Shown: piece after piece, positions 10,441-23,035 of the stretch
Position numbering within the stretch: the stretch's first letter is position 1
Layout: each line of letters starts with the position of its first letter
Source of the DNA: Anisodus tanguticus
Taxonomy: Eukaryota; Streptophyta; Magnoliopsida; Solanales; Solanaceae
Length of the DNA stretch: 64,000 nt
Direction: 5' to 3'
Assembly (NCBI GenBank): GCA_034509755.1
Contig: CM067541.1
Coordinates: 22,308,001 to 22,372,000 of the forward strand
Notes under the pieces: generated by a model
Told to the model about the DNA's origin: nothing
Databases searched by the model: none
Seen by the model: only the letters and a program-made list of their open reading frames with translations
Program-made: the position numbers and the translations under genes

Positions 10441-11684
10441 TGTAACATCCCGTAATTTTGGGCGATGGTTTGAGCACCTAAACATAGGAAAGTAGACCCG
10501 AGCCTTGGGAATTTATGTTATATTTACGAATGCTAATAAAGAGCTTAGTATATAAAAGGATAAAAACCATGAAATAATTTAGGACTTAATAAGTACGACG
10601 AAGGGGATTATTAATAATTAAGTGATGTGGATTAAGGCACATGGGCCCTTGATTAATGGATAGCAATTAATATTGGTGAGGTGTAAGGTCACATGGGGGA
10701 GTGACACGATTAGTGCCATGGTGTCGAGAAAATGGCCATAACTTGCCACATGTTAAGGCAATATATATCTAGTCTATAGCCTAGCTTTACTCTAAGATTA
10801 CCAATTTGTTAGCTAAAGTGTACTACTACTGCACGTACTCCATTACTTTTGCCTACTTGTTCTATCCTTAAAGATCAATCCAAGAATGACCAAATTGTTA
10901 GCTAATTGATTTACAAAGGGGAGCAAAACATTTACAAAAAAAGGGGGAAACTTGTTCACTGTCTCCATATAAATTTTGTTACAAATTCAATTTGAAAGCC
11001 AGTGTTATGCTTTCGTATAGTGTTAGCAACAATAGCAACCCTCTTGACTCAGATAATTAAGTGGAATCAAGGTAAGTTAAGGCAAATTATTTTTTTCTCT
11101 TGGCATGTTCGATGTAACGAAACGTAACCGTGATATTAATTCATAAATTACTCTACTCTTAGTAGTTGAGGTATGTGGGAAAGATGTTGATATTCCCAAT
11201 GTTAACCGAAGGTACAAGGATATTATGTCATCCGATAAGTTCAAAAGTGTTTCATTGTTATTCATGCATTTTCATTTGCATTATATTCATGTATTCTCCT
11301 GGACCCACATATGTTATATACACTACAATATGGTATCAATATATATATATAATAGGGGATGGGGAAAAGGGAAAGGCGTTATATACGCGTCACCACATAC
11401 AGCTGGTACATATATCATGAAAAGAAAGATGCCCATGTGAGACCAATATTAATGCCCTTGTGTGGCTAATATGATATGATACCCTTGTGTGGCCGATATG
11501 AAATGATGCCCCCAGAGGCTGTTATAGGAAGGAAGATGCCCTTGTGTGGCCAATATTTATATATATACCACATGTGCATTGTGCATGACATTTAGGCATA
11601 TGTATTAGGACCCTCAAAAACATTTACTACTATTCAGCTATTTCTATCTTGGTCGACTGTTTCTGTTTCAGATTGTTATATATA
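10441..11684 (+). repeat. 5' LTR fragment of G1
   Basis: The first ~1.24 kb of a ~1.8 kb LTR; it parallels 13962-15250 and 60245-61550. The block 11400-11570 repeats the phrase CCCTTGTGTGGCC several times. Open frames such as 11166-11420 lie inside the LTR and are not genes. Confidence 0.82.
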
Positions 11685-11854
11685 GGAAGTTTGTAGAAGG
11701 GTTTTCTACCATATCAACACCATTAACAAAGTTGACACAAAAGGTCATAAAGTTCTAGTGGTCTGATGCTTGTGCGCAGAGCTTCTAAGAGTTGAAAGAC
11801 TGACTAACATCGGCACTAGTCCTCACTCTCCTCGAGGGTCCAGAAGGCTACATT

Positions 11855-12364
11855 GTGTATTGTGATGCCTCGGGAGCAGGTTTAGGATGTGTTCTAATGC
11901 AGCATGGTAAAGTGATTGCCTATGCTTCAAGACAATTAAGGAAACATGAGAAAAACTATCTAACACACAATTTGGAGTTGGCTGCGGTGGTTTATGCACT
12001 GAAGATTTGGCGGCATTACTTGTATGGTGTTCATGTAGATATTTTCACGGATCATAAAAGTCTACAATACATATTCAGAAAGAAGTAGTTGAATCTGAGG
12101 CAGAGAAGGTGGCTTGAATTATTAAAGGATTATGATGTGGACATCTTATATCATCCTGGTAAAGCTAATATTGTGGCAGATGCACTCAGTCGTAAGTCAA
12201 TGATCAGCTCGACTCCGGTGCAAATTGAAATGAAGGAGTTAGTAAGGAAACTCCATCAGTTAACTAGTTTGGGAGTCCGGTTAAGGGATTCCGAGAAAGA
12301 TGGTTTTGTTATTCAGAATATGTCAGAATCATCCCATATATCAGAAGTTAAGGAACGTCAATGA
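11855..12364 (+). pseudogene. G1 RNase H domain remnant
   Basis: Two frames separated by one TAG near 12087 (11855-12088, 12089-12364) read as a Ty3/gypsy RNase H: YCDASGAGLGCVLMQ (first Asp), LELAAVVYALKIWRHYL (Glu) and DIFTDHKSLQYIF (Asp). The motif ILYHPGKANIVADALSRK leads into the integrase linker. By family this removes the RNA template during reverse transcription. The RT that should precede it is deleted. Confidence 0.85.
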
Positions 12365-12399
12365 GAAGACCTCTGTTACATAGAAGGCATTCAACAGAA

Positions 12400-13783
12400 G
12401 AATACCACGACCTTTGAGATTGACGAACATGGGATTCTCTGACACCAGGGCCGTTTATGTTTTTCCAAAAATAGCAGGATTATGAGATAAAATTATGACG
12501 GAGGTTCATTGCTAACGATATTCCATTAATCCTGGATCTACTAAAATGTACCACGATCTCAAGAGCATTTATTGGTGGAACGACGTGAAGAGGAGCGTTG
12601 CGGAATTTGTAGCTTAGTGTCCTAATTGTCAGCAAGTAAAAATAGAGCACCAAAAGCCCGGTGGCTTGACTCAAAATATTGAGATTCTGATGTGGCAATG
12701 GGAAATGATTAATATTGATTTTGTTACGGGTTTAACTCGCTCTTACCGTAAGTTTGATTCAATTTGTGTAATTGTTGACAGACTAACCAAATCAGCTCAT
12801 TTCCTACCAGTCAAAACTACCTACACAGCCGAGAACTACGCGAAGTTGTAAGTGAAGGAGATTGTTCGCCTTCATGGTGTGCCTATTTTTATTATATTGG
12901 ACCGAGGTGCACAGTTTACAGCTAACTTCTAGAAATCATTTCAAAAAAGGTTTAGGCACCCAAGTTAATCTTAGCATAACTTTCTATCCTCAGACAGACG
13001 GGCAAGCCGAGCGAACGATTCTGACGCTCGAGGACATGCTGTGAACTTGTGTAATGAACTTTAAGGGAAATGGGATGATCATTTACCCCTTATTGAGTTT
13101 ACGTACAATAACAACTATCATACCAACATTAAAATGGATCCATATGAGGCTTTGTATGGACGGAGATCTAGATCTCCAATCGGATGGTTCGAGGAGGGTA
13201 AATCAGAGTTATTTTGGGCCTGATTTAGTACACCAAGCAATAGAGAATGTAAAGTTGATCCAAGAACGGTTGTTAGTCGCTCAGAGTCGTCAGAAGTCAT
13301 ATTCAGATGTGCGACGGCGAGACTTAGAATTTCATGTAGATGATTGGGTCTTCTTGAAAGATTTCGCCTATGAATGGGGTAATGAGATTCGGGAAGAAGG
13401 GAAAACTCATCCCAAGATATATTGGGCCATATCGCATAATTCGACGAATTGGTCAAGTAGCTTATGAATTGGACTTGCCTTCAGAGTTGGAGTTTGTTCA
13501 TCCGGTTTTCCATGTTTTCATGTTGAGAGCATGTATTGGAGATCCTTCCAGATTTGTACCGATTTATGATGTGCAGATCAAGGAGGATTTATCATATGAA
13601 GAGGTTCCTATTGCTATAGTAGATCGACAAGTCCGCAAGATGAGGACTAAAGAAGTAGCTTCCGTGAAAGTTAAATGGCGAAATAAAAACGTGGAAGAGA
13701 TGACATGGGAGGCGGAAGAGGAAATGATGCACAAGTATCCATACCTATTCCAGACCAACGCCGAGGTTCCAAGAGAAGCATAA
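12400..13783 (+). pseudogene. G1 integrase with chromodomain-like C-terminus, frameshifted
   Basis: The zinc-binding region near 12560-12630 includes a nonsense codon before CPNCQQ. The core shows MINIDFVTGLTR (first Asp, about 12705), a stop at 12849, IILDRGAQFTANF (second Asp, about 12895) and FYPQTDGQAERTI (Glu, about 12985), so the triad persists across several frames. The last open frame (13370-13783) has PRYIGPYRIIRRIG, the VFHVFMLRACIGDPS hinge and a chromodomain-like end with VKVKWRNKNVEEMTWE, typical of plant chromoviruses (Tekay/Del-like by my reading). By family the chromodomain steers integration toward chromatin marks. Confidence 0.85.
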
Positions 13784-13961
13784 GGTGAATTCTAATTCCT
13801 GATATTATAATTAATGCTTGTGTACCATGTGAGGTATAATGTATTGATGTATGTTACCTTATATGGCCGTGAAAAAAAATAGTTGTATTTTCAGGCTACG
13901 TAACGGGGATTAGATATGTCACCCTAACATTCGAGGATGAATGTTTTTAAGGGGGGAAGGA

Positions 13962-15760
13962 TGTAACATTCTGTAATTTTAGGCGATGATTTGAGAACCT
14001 AAACATAGGAAAGTAGACCCGAGCCTTGGGAAGTTTATGTTATATTTACGTATGCTAATAAAGAACTTAGTATATAAAAGGATAAAACTCCAAAATAACT
14101 TAGGACTTAATAAGTATGACGACGGGGATTATTAATAATTAAGTGATGTGGATTAATGCACATGGGCCCTTGATTAATGGATAGCAATTAATATTGGTGA
14201 GGTGTAAGGTCACATGGGGGAGTGACACGATTAGTGCCAGGGTGTCGAGAAAATGGCCATAACTTGCCACATGTTAAGGCAGTATATATCTAGTTTCTAG
14301 CCTAGCTTTACTCTAAGATAACCAATTTGTTATCTAAAGTGTACTACTGCTGCACATACTCCATTACTTTTTCCTACTTGTTCTATCATTAAAGATCAAT
14401 CCAAGAATGACCAAATTGTTAGCTAATTGATTTACAAAGGGGAGCAAAACGTTTACAAAAAAAGGGGAAAACTTGTTCACTGTCTCCATATCAATTTTGT
14501 TACAAATTCAATTTGAAATCCAGTGTTATGCTTTCGGACAGTGTTAGAACAATTGAAACCATCTTGACTCAGATAATTAAGTAGAATCAAGGTATGTTAA
14601 GGCAATTTTTTTTCTCTTGGCATGTTCCATGTAACAAAACGTAACCGTGATATTATTCCATAATTTACTCCTCTTAGTAGTTAAGGAATGTTCATATTAT
14701 TAATTTCTATGTTAAAAGCATGTCTAAATATGTTTCTAAATCCTTATTGAGATATGTGGGAAAGATGTTGATATTCCCAATGTTAGCCGAAGGTACAAGG
14801 ATATTATGTCATCCGATAAGTTCAAAAGTGTTTTATTGTTATTTATGCATTTTCATTTGCATTATATACATGTATTATCCTGGGCCCACATGTGTTATAT
14901 ACACTACTATATGGTATCAATATATATATATAGGGATGGGGAAAAGGGAAAGGCGTTATATACGCGTCACCACATGCAGCTGGTACAGATATCACGAAAA
15001 GAAAGATGCCCATGTGAGACCAATATTAATGTCCTTGTGTGGCCAATATGATATGATGCCCTTGTGTGGCCGATATGAAATGATGCACCCAGAGTTTGTT
15101 ATGGGAAGGAAGATTCCCTTGTGTGGCCAATATTTATATGTATACCACATTTGCATTGTGCATGACATTTAGGCATATGTATTGGGACCCTCAGGGGCAT
15201 TTACTACTGGTCATCTGTTTCTATCTTGATCGACTGTTTTTGTATCAGATTCTTATATATCTCTGTTATAATGCTTATGCCTGACATACTCAGTACATCA
15301 GTCATACTGGCGTCCCTTTTATCGAGGAACGCTGCGTTTCATGCCCGTCGGTTCACGTAAGCAAGGTGACGATCCACGTAGTAGGTTGCTAACTCAGTGG
15401 ATTTTTGGAGCACTCCCCTTGTTTTGGATTGCCGGTCTAATCTCGGTACGGTATATTTTTGCATGTATATATGGATATAGTTGGGCCCTGTCCTGACCTT
15501 TTGATATCACATACTCTTTAGAGGCTTGTAGACATGTGTCCTGTGTGTAGCAGTCTTGTATGACCTTGTCGGCCTTTGGGATGTATATATATAAGTTGAT
15601 TTTCTGGTTTACTGTTTCTATATTTATATATGTCAATAGAGTACCGAGTGACGGTCCTTGTGGCCGCGGATAATTATGGGTAGATGTTAAATGTATTGCT
15701 AGTGGTACCCGGCGGGGAGGGTCTGGGTGCCTAACGTGGCCCTCCGATTTGGGTCGTGCA
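13962..15760 (+). repeat. 3' LTR of G1
   Basis: Preceded by the polypurine tract AAGGGGGGAAGGA (13949-13961). Begins TGTAACATTC and runs about 1.8 kb to GGTCGTGCA, where other copies read GTGACA. Long apparent frames such as 14720-15172 are LTR sequence. Confidence 0.85.
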
Positions 15761-15765
15761 CTTTC

Positions 15766-15952
15766 ACAATACATTTTCACACTATATTTCAGTATTCAGT
15801 TTACATGTTTTAAATCAGTATTATTGCATGATTTTCATGCCTATGTTAATTCAGTAAGCCATGTGCTTCGCCCGGTCACATGTAGTCAGGCACCGAGTGC
15901 CGTGTTTCTCATAGGTCATAGTTTGAGGTGTTACAAAACTTGGTATCATAGC
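15766..15952 (+). repeat. T2 5' LTR end and primer-binding site, unit 1
   Basis: The T2 LTR resumes after the G1 target duplication and ends GTGTTACA at 15935. The primer-binding site TGGTATCATAGC is at 15941-15952, one mismatch from the usual TGGTATCAGAGC. Confidence 0.75.
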
Positions 15953-18338
15953 AGGTTCAAGTGTCTTAGGTATTATATAAAACCATGTCTAGTAGGGTCA
16001 CTTTTATATGTGTGTGTGCACCACACATATAAATGGATGACCATAAAGACATTTAGGATTGTCTCACTTCTTTCATACTCTAGATCGTGCAATTAGAGCA
16101 GTACTTTCAGGAATTCTTCTAACTCGTGCCATGAAGCTTAGAGACATAAATAACATTATTTTTTCATCGAATTTTGAATGTATCGAATGCGTAAGTGACG
16201 AGAAGGAAATTCAAGGTCCAAGAGAGAATGATTACCCATCGGGGTGTAAATTATGATGTGCATATTGGTAATAAATGAGATCTGAGAGGATATTGAAAGT
16301 GAGACAAAGTGCATATTTACTACAGACTAGAGCATAGCCCTTAACAAAAATGCAAAAGCAGTTATCATGATTTATGGTTATCATTTAACCTTAGTTACTA
16401 GTTATACAGTGTTTCAGTTAGAAGGATTATGATTATTCAGTACACCAGTGGTCAGTTATGTAGTTTTCATATTTCCAATTTTTAGTGTATCGAGATTCTT
16501 ATGACTCGTGAGTATATCGTGATGCCTATGGGTGCTAAACGAAAGTGTAAGTGACGATGACTATAGCAAAAGCTTCACGTATTTTAAGTCTGAGTTAAGA
16601 CCCAAGACTCGCCAAATAACGCATGAAGTAATTTATCAGGTGATAGTACCCTTTGAAGGACAAGTTTATGCATGGTAGTATACGTATGTTCCATACTTTA
16701 CAGAATAAGTTTAATTGGATTTCTGGACCATGGAGCTACAAGTATGAGGATGATAGTTCAGATTTAAGACCCCACATGTAACATATTATGAAGTTAGCAG
16801 CAGTAGACATAAACTGCCATGATAGTTTTGAGCAGAAAATGAGCCTAAAGGCAAAGTACCTAGGAGGCAAAGAGACGTGATATTATAGAATGTGTTTCTG
16901 TATGAACTTTGCACATGACTAAGAAAAGATTGTGTACGACATGAGAATCATGAGCAGACAATATTGAGTTTCAGGGGATAGTTTTAAATTAATTAAGTTT
17001 ATTTAGATTAGAACCAGAGAGTATGACATTAGTAAGTTACTAGAAGAAGTAGATATTACTATAAGATGATAAGATGCGACATTTCCCTCTAAGGTTATGT
17101 GATTTAAGTGTTTATCCCATGTGTGTATAATTTGACATGACCTTAAAATGTATAGAAAGTTGGGGTTAGATATTTCAACCTTTCATTTAAGAGAGACATA
17201 ATTGCCGCAAGTTTGATCCATGACTATAGCTTAGAAAATATAGTATACGATCGCAGAACAGGGTCAGATGATAAGAGATGTTAGAAATAATCTTACGCTT
17301 CACTTTAGTATTCAAGACAGAACCAGAGAACATGATGCTAGAAGGTGGATAGTAGAGAATAATAAGTATGTTTGGAGTAGATATAGTGAATTAGCAATTT
17401 TGGCAGAGCTAGTGAGGTACGATTTGATTTCCTTAGTTAGGTTAACACTGGTGAGTGAGTAACAATTTGAATTCACTGAATGCGTGTTAGAACCCAAATA
17501 GTTTAAGACAAACATGAAGTACATTGCAGTGGGAGAAGAAAATCAGCTAAGCAGTAAGAGAGGAAATTACAGAAGAATAGTCTTTAAGAGTTAACCAAAA
17601 AGGAGTTTTCCCTAAGACTTAGAGTGTGAGAAAAGTTAATTCATTAAGATAGAATATGCCAGTAATTCAGTCCATATAAGTAATTTTGTTCCCCATTCAT
17701 GTAAGTAGTTCAGTTTTCCTAGTAAGGAAGATCGCTCGAAAATGAGTCGAAAGATGAGCCGTCGGTGAAATAAAGTGCACAGAGTTGCAGAAGATGAGGA
17801 AAGTTGATTGGATCCCCAAATATAATATATTAACCTTTGGTCCAAGTGAGAGATGTGTAAATTGTCAAGGAGTGCAGTTGAATATTTGAAAACCTGAGGG
17901 TTTGCATGAGATATGAAGAAACACAGTTCAGTAATGAGGGCATAATGAGATAATCTCCATAATGTTGTGCCTCATATGTACAAGAAACCCGAAGTTACTA
18001 AAATGATCGTTAATTGACTTATGTCAAGATTAGTTATTAACAATTAAGTGATCACAGAAAAGCTATAAGATTATGTCCAGTTATGTGTCACAAAGGTAGT
18101 GCCATCGCAAGAGACTCTATTCTTCAGTGTGTTGGTCAAAGACTTAGCGCACAACAATACTATGAGTATTAGGAAGCATCTTAGAAAGATATCAAGTATC
18201 AGTAGTTTAACTCATGTTATGGCAAACAAGAGATCATGATGAAAGAAGTTCATTGATTAGAAAACCTAGGAGTTCAACTTTTGGACCCCGAAGATGGTAA
18301 AATTTTTGTGCAGAATAGAGCCAAATCCTCCTTAGTAG
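15953..18338 (+). pseudogene. T2 internal region, heavily decayed gag/pol
   Basis: 2.4 kb that aligns by eye with 44119-46540 in unit 2. I see no intact domain; small open frames (16059-16256, 17268-17462) have no recognisable motif. By position it should contain gag, protease and RT. Stretches at 18200-18340 match the RNase H-integrase linker of the family, so the decay follows the expected order. Confidence 0.55.
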
Positions 18339-19569
18339 TTGAGCAAAAGAGGAAAACAGTTTCATGACCCCTATCAATTGCAGCTAAAGGAAGGGATTCG
18401 CAGACATAAATCCATGACTTTTGAACAAAGGGGAGATGATGGTTCTCCAAGATACCAAGGAAAATTTTATGTCTCAGATGTAGATAAACGCAAAGAGAGA
18501 AGTATGGTAGAGGTGCAAAATTTTAAATATTCTATCTATCCAAGCTCTACGAAAATGTATCATGACCTCGAGGGGGTTTATTGGTGGAATGACATGAAGA
18601 ATAATATATCCAATTTCGTGGCTAAGTTTCTAAATTGATAGTAAGAAAAAGACGATTCAACAGAAGATTATGCCAAGTTATATATTCTGGAAAGTTCCAG
18701 ATTTCATGGTGCTCCAATGTCTATTGAATTAGTTGGAGGTCCCCAGTTTTAAGAGAAATTTCTTTGAAGTCTTTTTTTAGAAGGGATTGGATACCATCTC
18801 AGTATTATTTTTCATCCTCAAACAGATCTCAGGCAGTTACACTCGAAGATATGTTGAGAGCATGTGCCCTATATTTAAAAGGTAATTGGGATGATCATTT
18901 TTGCCTCTCATTGAATTTTCTTATAATAACATTTATTATGCTAGTATCAAGATGACACCGTTCAAAGTTTGTATGGGTGAATGTGTAGATCGCCAATTGG
19001 TTAGTTTGAAGTTGCTAAAGTAGAGCTGTTAAGACCAGACTTGGTCCATCAGGCTATTGAGAAAGTCAAGTTAATTCAGGAGTATGTGAAAATGGCTAAG
19101 AGTCATAAGAGTCCAATGCGAATGTGCGGCGCATAGAATCAGAGTTTCATGTTAACAATTTGGTGTTTCTAAAAAGTTTTGCCTATGAAAGGTGTCATGT
19201 GGTTTGGAAAGAAAGTGATGCTCAGTCCTAGTAACATCGGACCGTACATGAGGAGAATTGGCCAAGTGGCCTATGAGTTTGATTTGTCATAAGATTTAAT
19301 TTCTATGCATCCAGTGTTTCATGTAACCATGTTGAGGAAGTGTGTGGGAGACCCTTCATTGGTTGTCCCTACTGAATCTATTACAGTTAAGGATGGCCTA
19401 ACCTATAAAGAGATCCCTATGACTATTTTGGATTGTCAGATTCACAGGTTGAGAACTAAGGAAGTTGACTCAATGAAAGTGTTGTGGAGAAGATAGAATG
19501 TTGAAGAGGCCACATAGGGAGCTGAAGAGGACATAAAGTTAAGATATCCACACTTATTTGAAGAGTAAG
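18339..19569 (+). pseudogene. T2 integrase remnant, unit 1
   Basis: 18339-18638 reads as the integrase N-terminus (SIYPSSTKMYHDLEGVYWW), but the CxxC of the zinc finger is lost and the catalytic core that follows is largely deleted. A short core piece is near 18680-18760 (FHGAPMSIELVGG). 19305-19496 gives the C-terminal hinge VFHVTMLRKCVGDPS and a chromodomain-like segment ending in a stop. No DDE triad can be assembled, so this copy is dead. Confidence 0.75.
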
Positions 19570-19820
19570 CAGAACGCGTCCAAGGTAAACACTTTCAGTA
19601 TTCATGTCATGTCCCTTGCGTATTCATGTCTCATGTTTCACGTTCATGTATTCATTACTCATATCTCATATCCCCATGTTCATGTTTTCGTGTAATCATT
19701 TCAGTTCAGTCCCCATGTTTCATATCCTGTTTCTTCACGTTCATGTACTCATGCCATGACTAGTCTTATTCTTAACCATGACCCATCATTCGAGGATGAA
19801 TAATCCCAAGGGGGAGATAT

Positions 19821-21231
19821 TGTAAAATCTCATACCTTTAAACTAAGCCTTGTTCAAGATATATGAGTGTAGGAAACCAAGACGGGAAAGTTAAAGTTGA
19901 AAACCAACTTCAATTCTATAGACCTAATTTTATGCTAGAGATTGACAGATCGTACAAGTTTGACAGACTGTCTAAATGAACCGTAAAAGTTGTTTTTGAA
20001 ATTGACAGATCACAGTAAATTTTATGGACCATATAAGATTATACGGCCCATCATTTTTTACCGTAACATTCTCTCCAGCTTTTGTCATTCACTGGAAATT
20101 TGCATTTACGTGACGGTCCGATTGTACGGACTGTATAAGTATATGGTCCCTTCTTAGACTGTAGAAAATTTGACGGACTATATAATATGACCGTAGTTTC
20201 CCCGACGCAGCAATCAGTATAAATATGAGACTTAGTTTTAAAAATCAGTTTTTAATACTCTCAAGCCCTAGAATGTAGTTCCTCTCTTCCCAACCTTCTC
20301 CTACATCGAGGTAAGCTTTTATCATGCAATTCTAAGCGATTCTAACATCGTCCTCATGAATTCTAAGTGAAATTCATCGTTCTTAACCTAGGGTTTTCAA
20401 AAAAATTCCACTCAAGGAATTAAAAGTTCAAGCTTTTGGTTCTTCCTTCCAAGTTCATATTTTTAAGACAAGTATTGGAGTAAATAAGGTATGTAGAGCT
20501 TTTATCCATGTTTTCCCCATGCCACGTTTTCCATGAAACCTGAATTCTTCATAAGTTTAGTGTTTTGTTCTATTATGATGATAACCCTAATACATGTAAT
20601 ACTATATGTCATGCCTATATTATAATTCATCAATTGTATTCATGATAGGTCATTACGATTGCCATGAACCTATCCGTAATCCATGAACGCATGCTTTGAA
20701 TTCCATGAGTTCATAAATACAATTTATAATTATTATTACACAGTTCCATGAAATTATACATGTTTTTCATGATTTATACAAGTTATATGATATAACTATT
20801 CACATGTTAAACTATAATTGCAAACCATGTTTACAAGTTATTTTCATGAAATCCATGGGATTACAAGCAAACTATTTTCAAGTACATATTTTGGGAGTTG
20901 CACAGATTATCGAGAAGGCCTAGACAGCCTGAAACTACGGTTGCCAGCATATGATAAGGATTGCTCTGCCTAGTTAGGACGATACCTTTATGTTACCCAT
21001 TGTGGGTTATTGGATCTACTCATGTCATATTCGTGTCTCATACCCCGGTAAGGTATGAGATGACTTAGCTGATTGGGAAGAGATCAGACGCCACATTCCA
21101 GCATGGTGGTTTCATGTCAGTTATTGCATGCTTTTGATGCCCATGTTTATTCAGCAAGCCATGTGGTACGCTCGATCACATACAGTCAGGCACCGAGTGC
21201 CGTGTTTCACCCAAACCATGGTTCGGGGTGT
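19821..21231 (+). repeat. 3' LTR of T2, unit 1
   Basis: Follows the purine stretch AAGGGGGAGATAT. Begins TGTAAAATCTCATACC and ends at GGGGTGTTA, where it meets the inverted LINE. Compared with the 5' copy it lacks a stretch after GGTTTCAT (21105-21125). The unit 2 counterpart starts at 47995. Contains CATGTTCATGT-rich sequence at 19600-19760 just upstream of it. Confidence 0.78.
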
Positions 21232-21309
21232 TAAAGTTTGCTTGTAATCCAGAAGCAGCTGAAAACTTAGTGAAAGCCTCTTGCAGAAGCTGAATAGAGT
21301 GAGTTTCAT

Positions 21310-22054
21310 CTTTACAAAATATTAGTAAGTCATCAGCAAAACAAATATGCATTATGCCTAATTAATTACACCTAGGATGAATTTTGAACCTAGGATTATC
21401 AACTACTACATTCAACTCCCGCTGAAGATATTGCATAGCAATTACAAACAGATATGGTAACATAGGATCACTTTTTCTAATTCCTCTCTTGCCTTGAAAA
21501 TGAGGGGTGAGGCCTCTATTAAGTACAAGTGAATAATAAATAGAACTAATGTACTCCATCACCCACATAATAAATTTTTAAGGAAAACCTAGATCAACTA
21601 GCATGCTTTTCAGAAAACACCACTCAATAGAATCATAGGATTTTCTTAAATCTGCTTTCATCACACATCTTGGAGACAACCCCTTCCTTGTGTACCACTT
21701 AAACAACTCATGACTAAACAATATATTGTCAACAATGCTTATAGCCTCTATAAATGCAGGTTGGGAGAGACTGACTATGATACTGATTACACCCTTTAGT
21801 CTATTGGTCAGAATTTTAGTGATGATCTTATATATAGTGGTGTAAGAGGCTATGGGTCTATAATCCATAACCATAGAAGGAGAATCAACATTAGGAACAA
21901 GAGTCACAACAGTACAACTTATAGACTTGAGTAGCTTACCAGAAGAGAAGAACTCCTTTACAGCTTCAGTGACATCACCTTGGAAAATATCCCAGTGTTG
22001 AGTAGAAAACTCAATTGGTAATCCATCTACACCAGGAGATTTCTCATGTGGCAT
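21310..22054 (-). pseudogene. LINE reverse transcriptase remnant
   Basis: Read in reverse: SPGVDGLPIEF (residues 6-16 of the 22054 frame), VMDYRPIASYTTIYKIITK, then motif A CVMKADLRKSYDSIEW with the catalytic Asp. A stop follows at 21575-21577. The next frame (21568-21362) holds motif B as GIRKSDPMLPYLF. After another stop comes the catalytic CFADDLLIF (about 21340-21314). The catalytic Asp residues are all present, but motif B is altered from the usual GLRQGDPLSP and stops interrupt it. By family it primes reverse transcription at nicked chromosomal DNA. Confidence 0.85.
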
Positions 22055-22549
22055 ACTTGTAACAACTTCTAGATTTTTCTAATCAGTGATAACTTTGATA
22101 AGATCACATTTTGTTGGGAATTGAGACAAGGTCCTCTTTTAATCACCACTGAGTTTGGGCATGGCATTTCAGCAACTGCAGATCTCATCAGCTTTTTATA
22201 GAAATAAATAAACTCAGTTTCAACTTCCTGTGGATCAGTTAACTTTATACCAGCATTGTTGTATATGAAGGTAATAGTGTTCCTTCTTTCTCTGATTTTA
22301 CATTGGGCAAAGAAGTACTTTCTATTGGCATCACCACAAGCTATACATGATGCTCTTGACTTCTATCTTAGAGCCTTTTCCTCCACAAGACTCCACTTAT
22401 ATATCTCCCCCACAATGTTCTTCTCAGTCTAATTCAACAGCTGGTTCATAGGGTGTATTGTCATTTGATCTTGAATAATCATCAAGTCTTGTCTTGCCTA
22501 CTGCAAATTGTGAGCATATGATGCCATATAAGAGTTGAGATTCTTCAGA

Positions 22550-23035
22550 TCAGTCTTCACTCTCTTCAACTTCAGCCATAGTTGATACATTAGTCTCTCT
22601 ACAACTCTGACCCCATACAGTCTTAACAATATCAATGAAATGAGGGTGATCTATCACTGTTTTAAACAAATTTAAAGGCTTAGGATGGATGGTGACTTTA
22701 GGGATACACTTCATAAATATTGGACAATGATCAGAGATTCCTGGATTCATAAATTCCACTTCTACACAACCATAATCTTGAATCCAAAGGAAATTACCAA
22801 ATGCCCAATCAATCTTTGAGTATACTCTAGAGTCATGTTGTTGCTTGTTACAAAAGGTGTAATGCCACCTTTTGGATCTCAATGGACTGAGTTGAATATT
22901 ATCTACACATTCCAGGAAATCTTTAGTGTCAGCAGGTAACACAAGTGAACCCATCCTATCATCATAAGAAAGGACATTGTTAGTATCACCACTTAATAAC
23001 GAAAGACCCTGAATTGTGCTTGTTAACTGTTTCAA
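22550..23035 (-). pseudogene. LINE apurinic-type endonuclease remnant
   Basis: A 161-codon reverse frame with SGDTNNVLSYDDRMGS (residues 15-30; family GDFN changed to GDTN), SRVYSKIDWAFGN (69-81) and the catalytic ISDHCPIF (100-107). This is the C-terminal two thirds of the exonuclease-endonuclease-phosphatase domain that nicks target DNA. The upstream third (23040-23440) is readable only in fragments. A frame break near 22550 separates it from the RT. Confidence 0.82.

Larger units (their letters stand above)
10441..15760 (+). mobile_element. Ty3/gypsy chromovirus G1, nested in the T2 LTR, internally deleted
   Basis: Starts TGTAACATCCCG and ends GGTCGTGCA. The 5-bp target duplication CTTTC is at 10436-10440 and 15761-15765. 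The 5' LTR is cut at about 11684 and joined directly to the region downstream of RT, removing the LTR end, gag, protease and RT; TTATAT is shared by both sides of the join. RNase H, integrase, chromodomain-like end, polypurine tract and 3' LTR remain. G3 and G4 are copies of the same insertion. Confidence 0.85.
9250..21231 (+). mobile_element. Ty3/gypsy element T2, unit 1, split by nested element G1
   Basis: The outer element. Its 5' LTR is 5'-truncated (from about 9250) and interrupted by G1 at 10440/15761. The LTR end GGTGTTACA is at 15935, the primer-binding site TGGTATCATAGC (initiator Met type) at 15941-15952, the internal region at 15953-19820, and the 3' LTR from 19821. Homology between 9250-9990 and 20430-21120 identifies the LTR pair. 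Every reading frame is broken. Confidence 0.8.

Noticed and set aside
13118..13456. 112-codon reverse frame opposite G1 integrase
   Set aside because: Antisense shadow of integrase coding sequence.
14720..15172. 150-codon frame
   Set aside because: Lies inside the G1 3' LTR. Equivalent frames in the other LTR copies are broken at different places and no domain is visible.
15936..19820. Novel gene in the long region between the T2 primer-binding site and its 3' LTR
   Set aside because: The short frames have no motif, both units show the same decay, and recognised integrase pieces at the 3' end place it as T2 pol.
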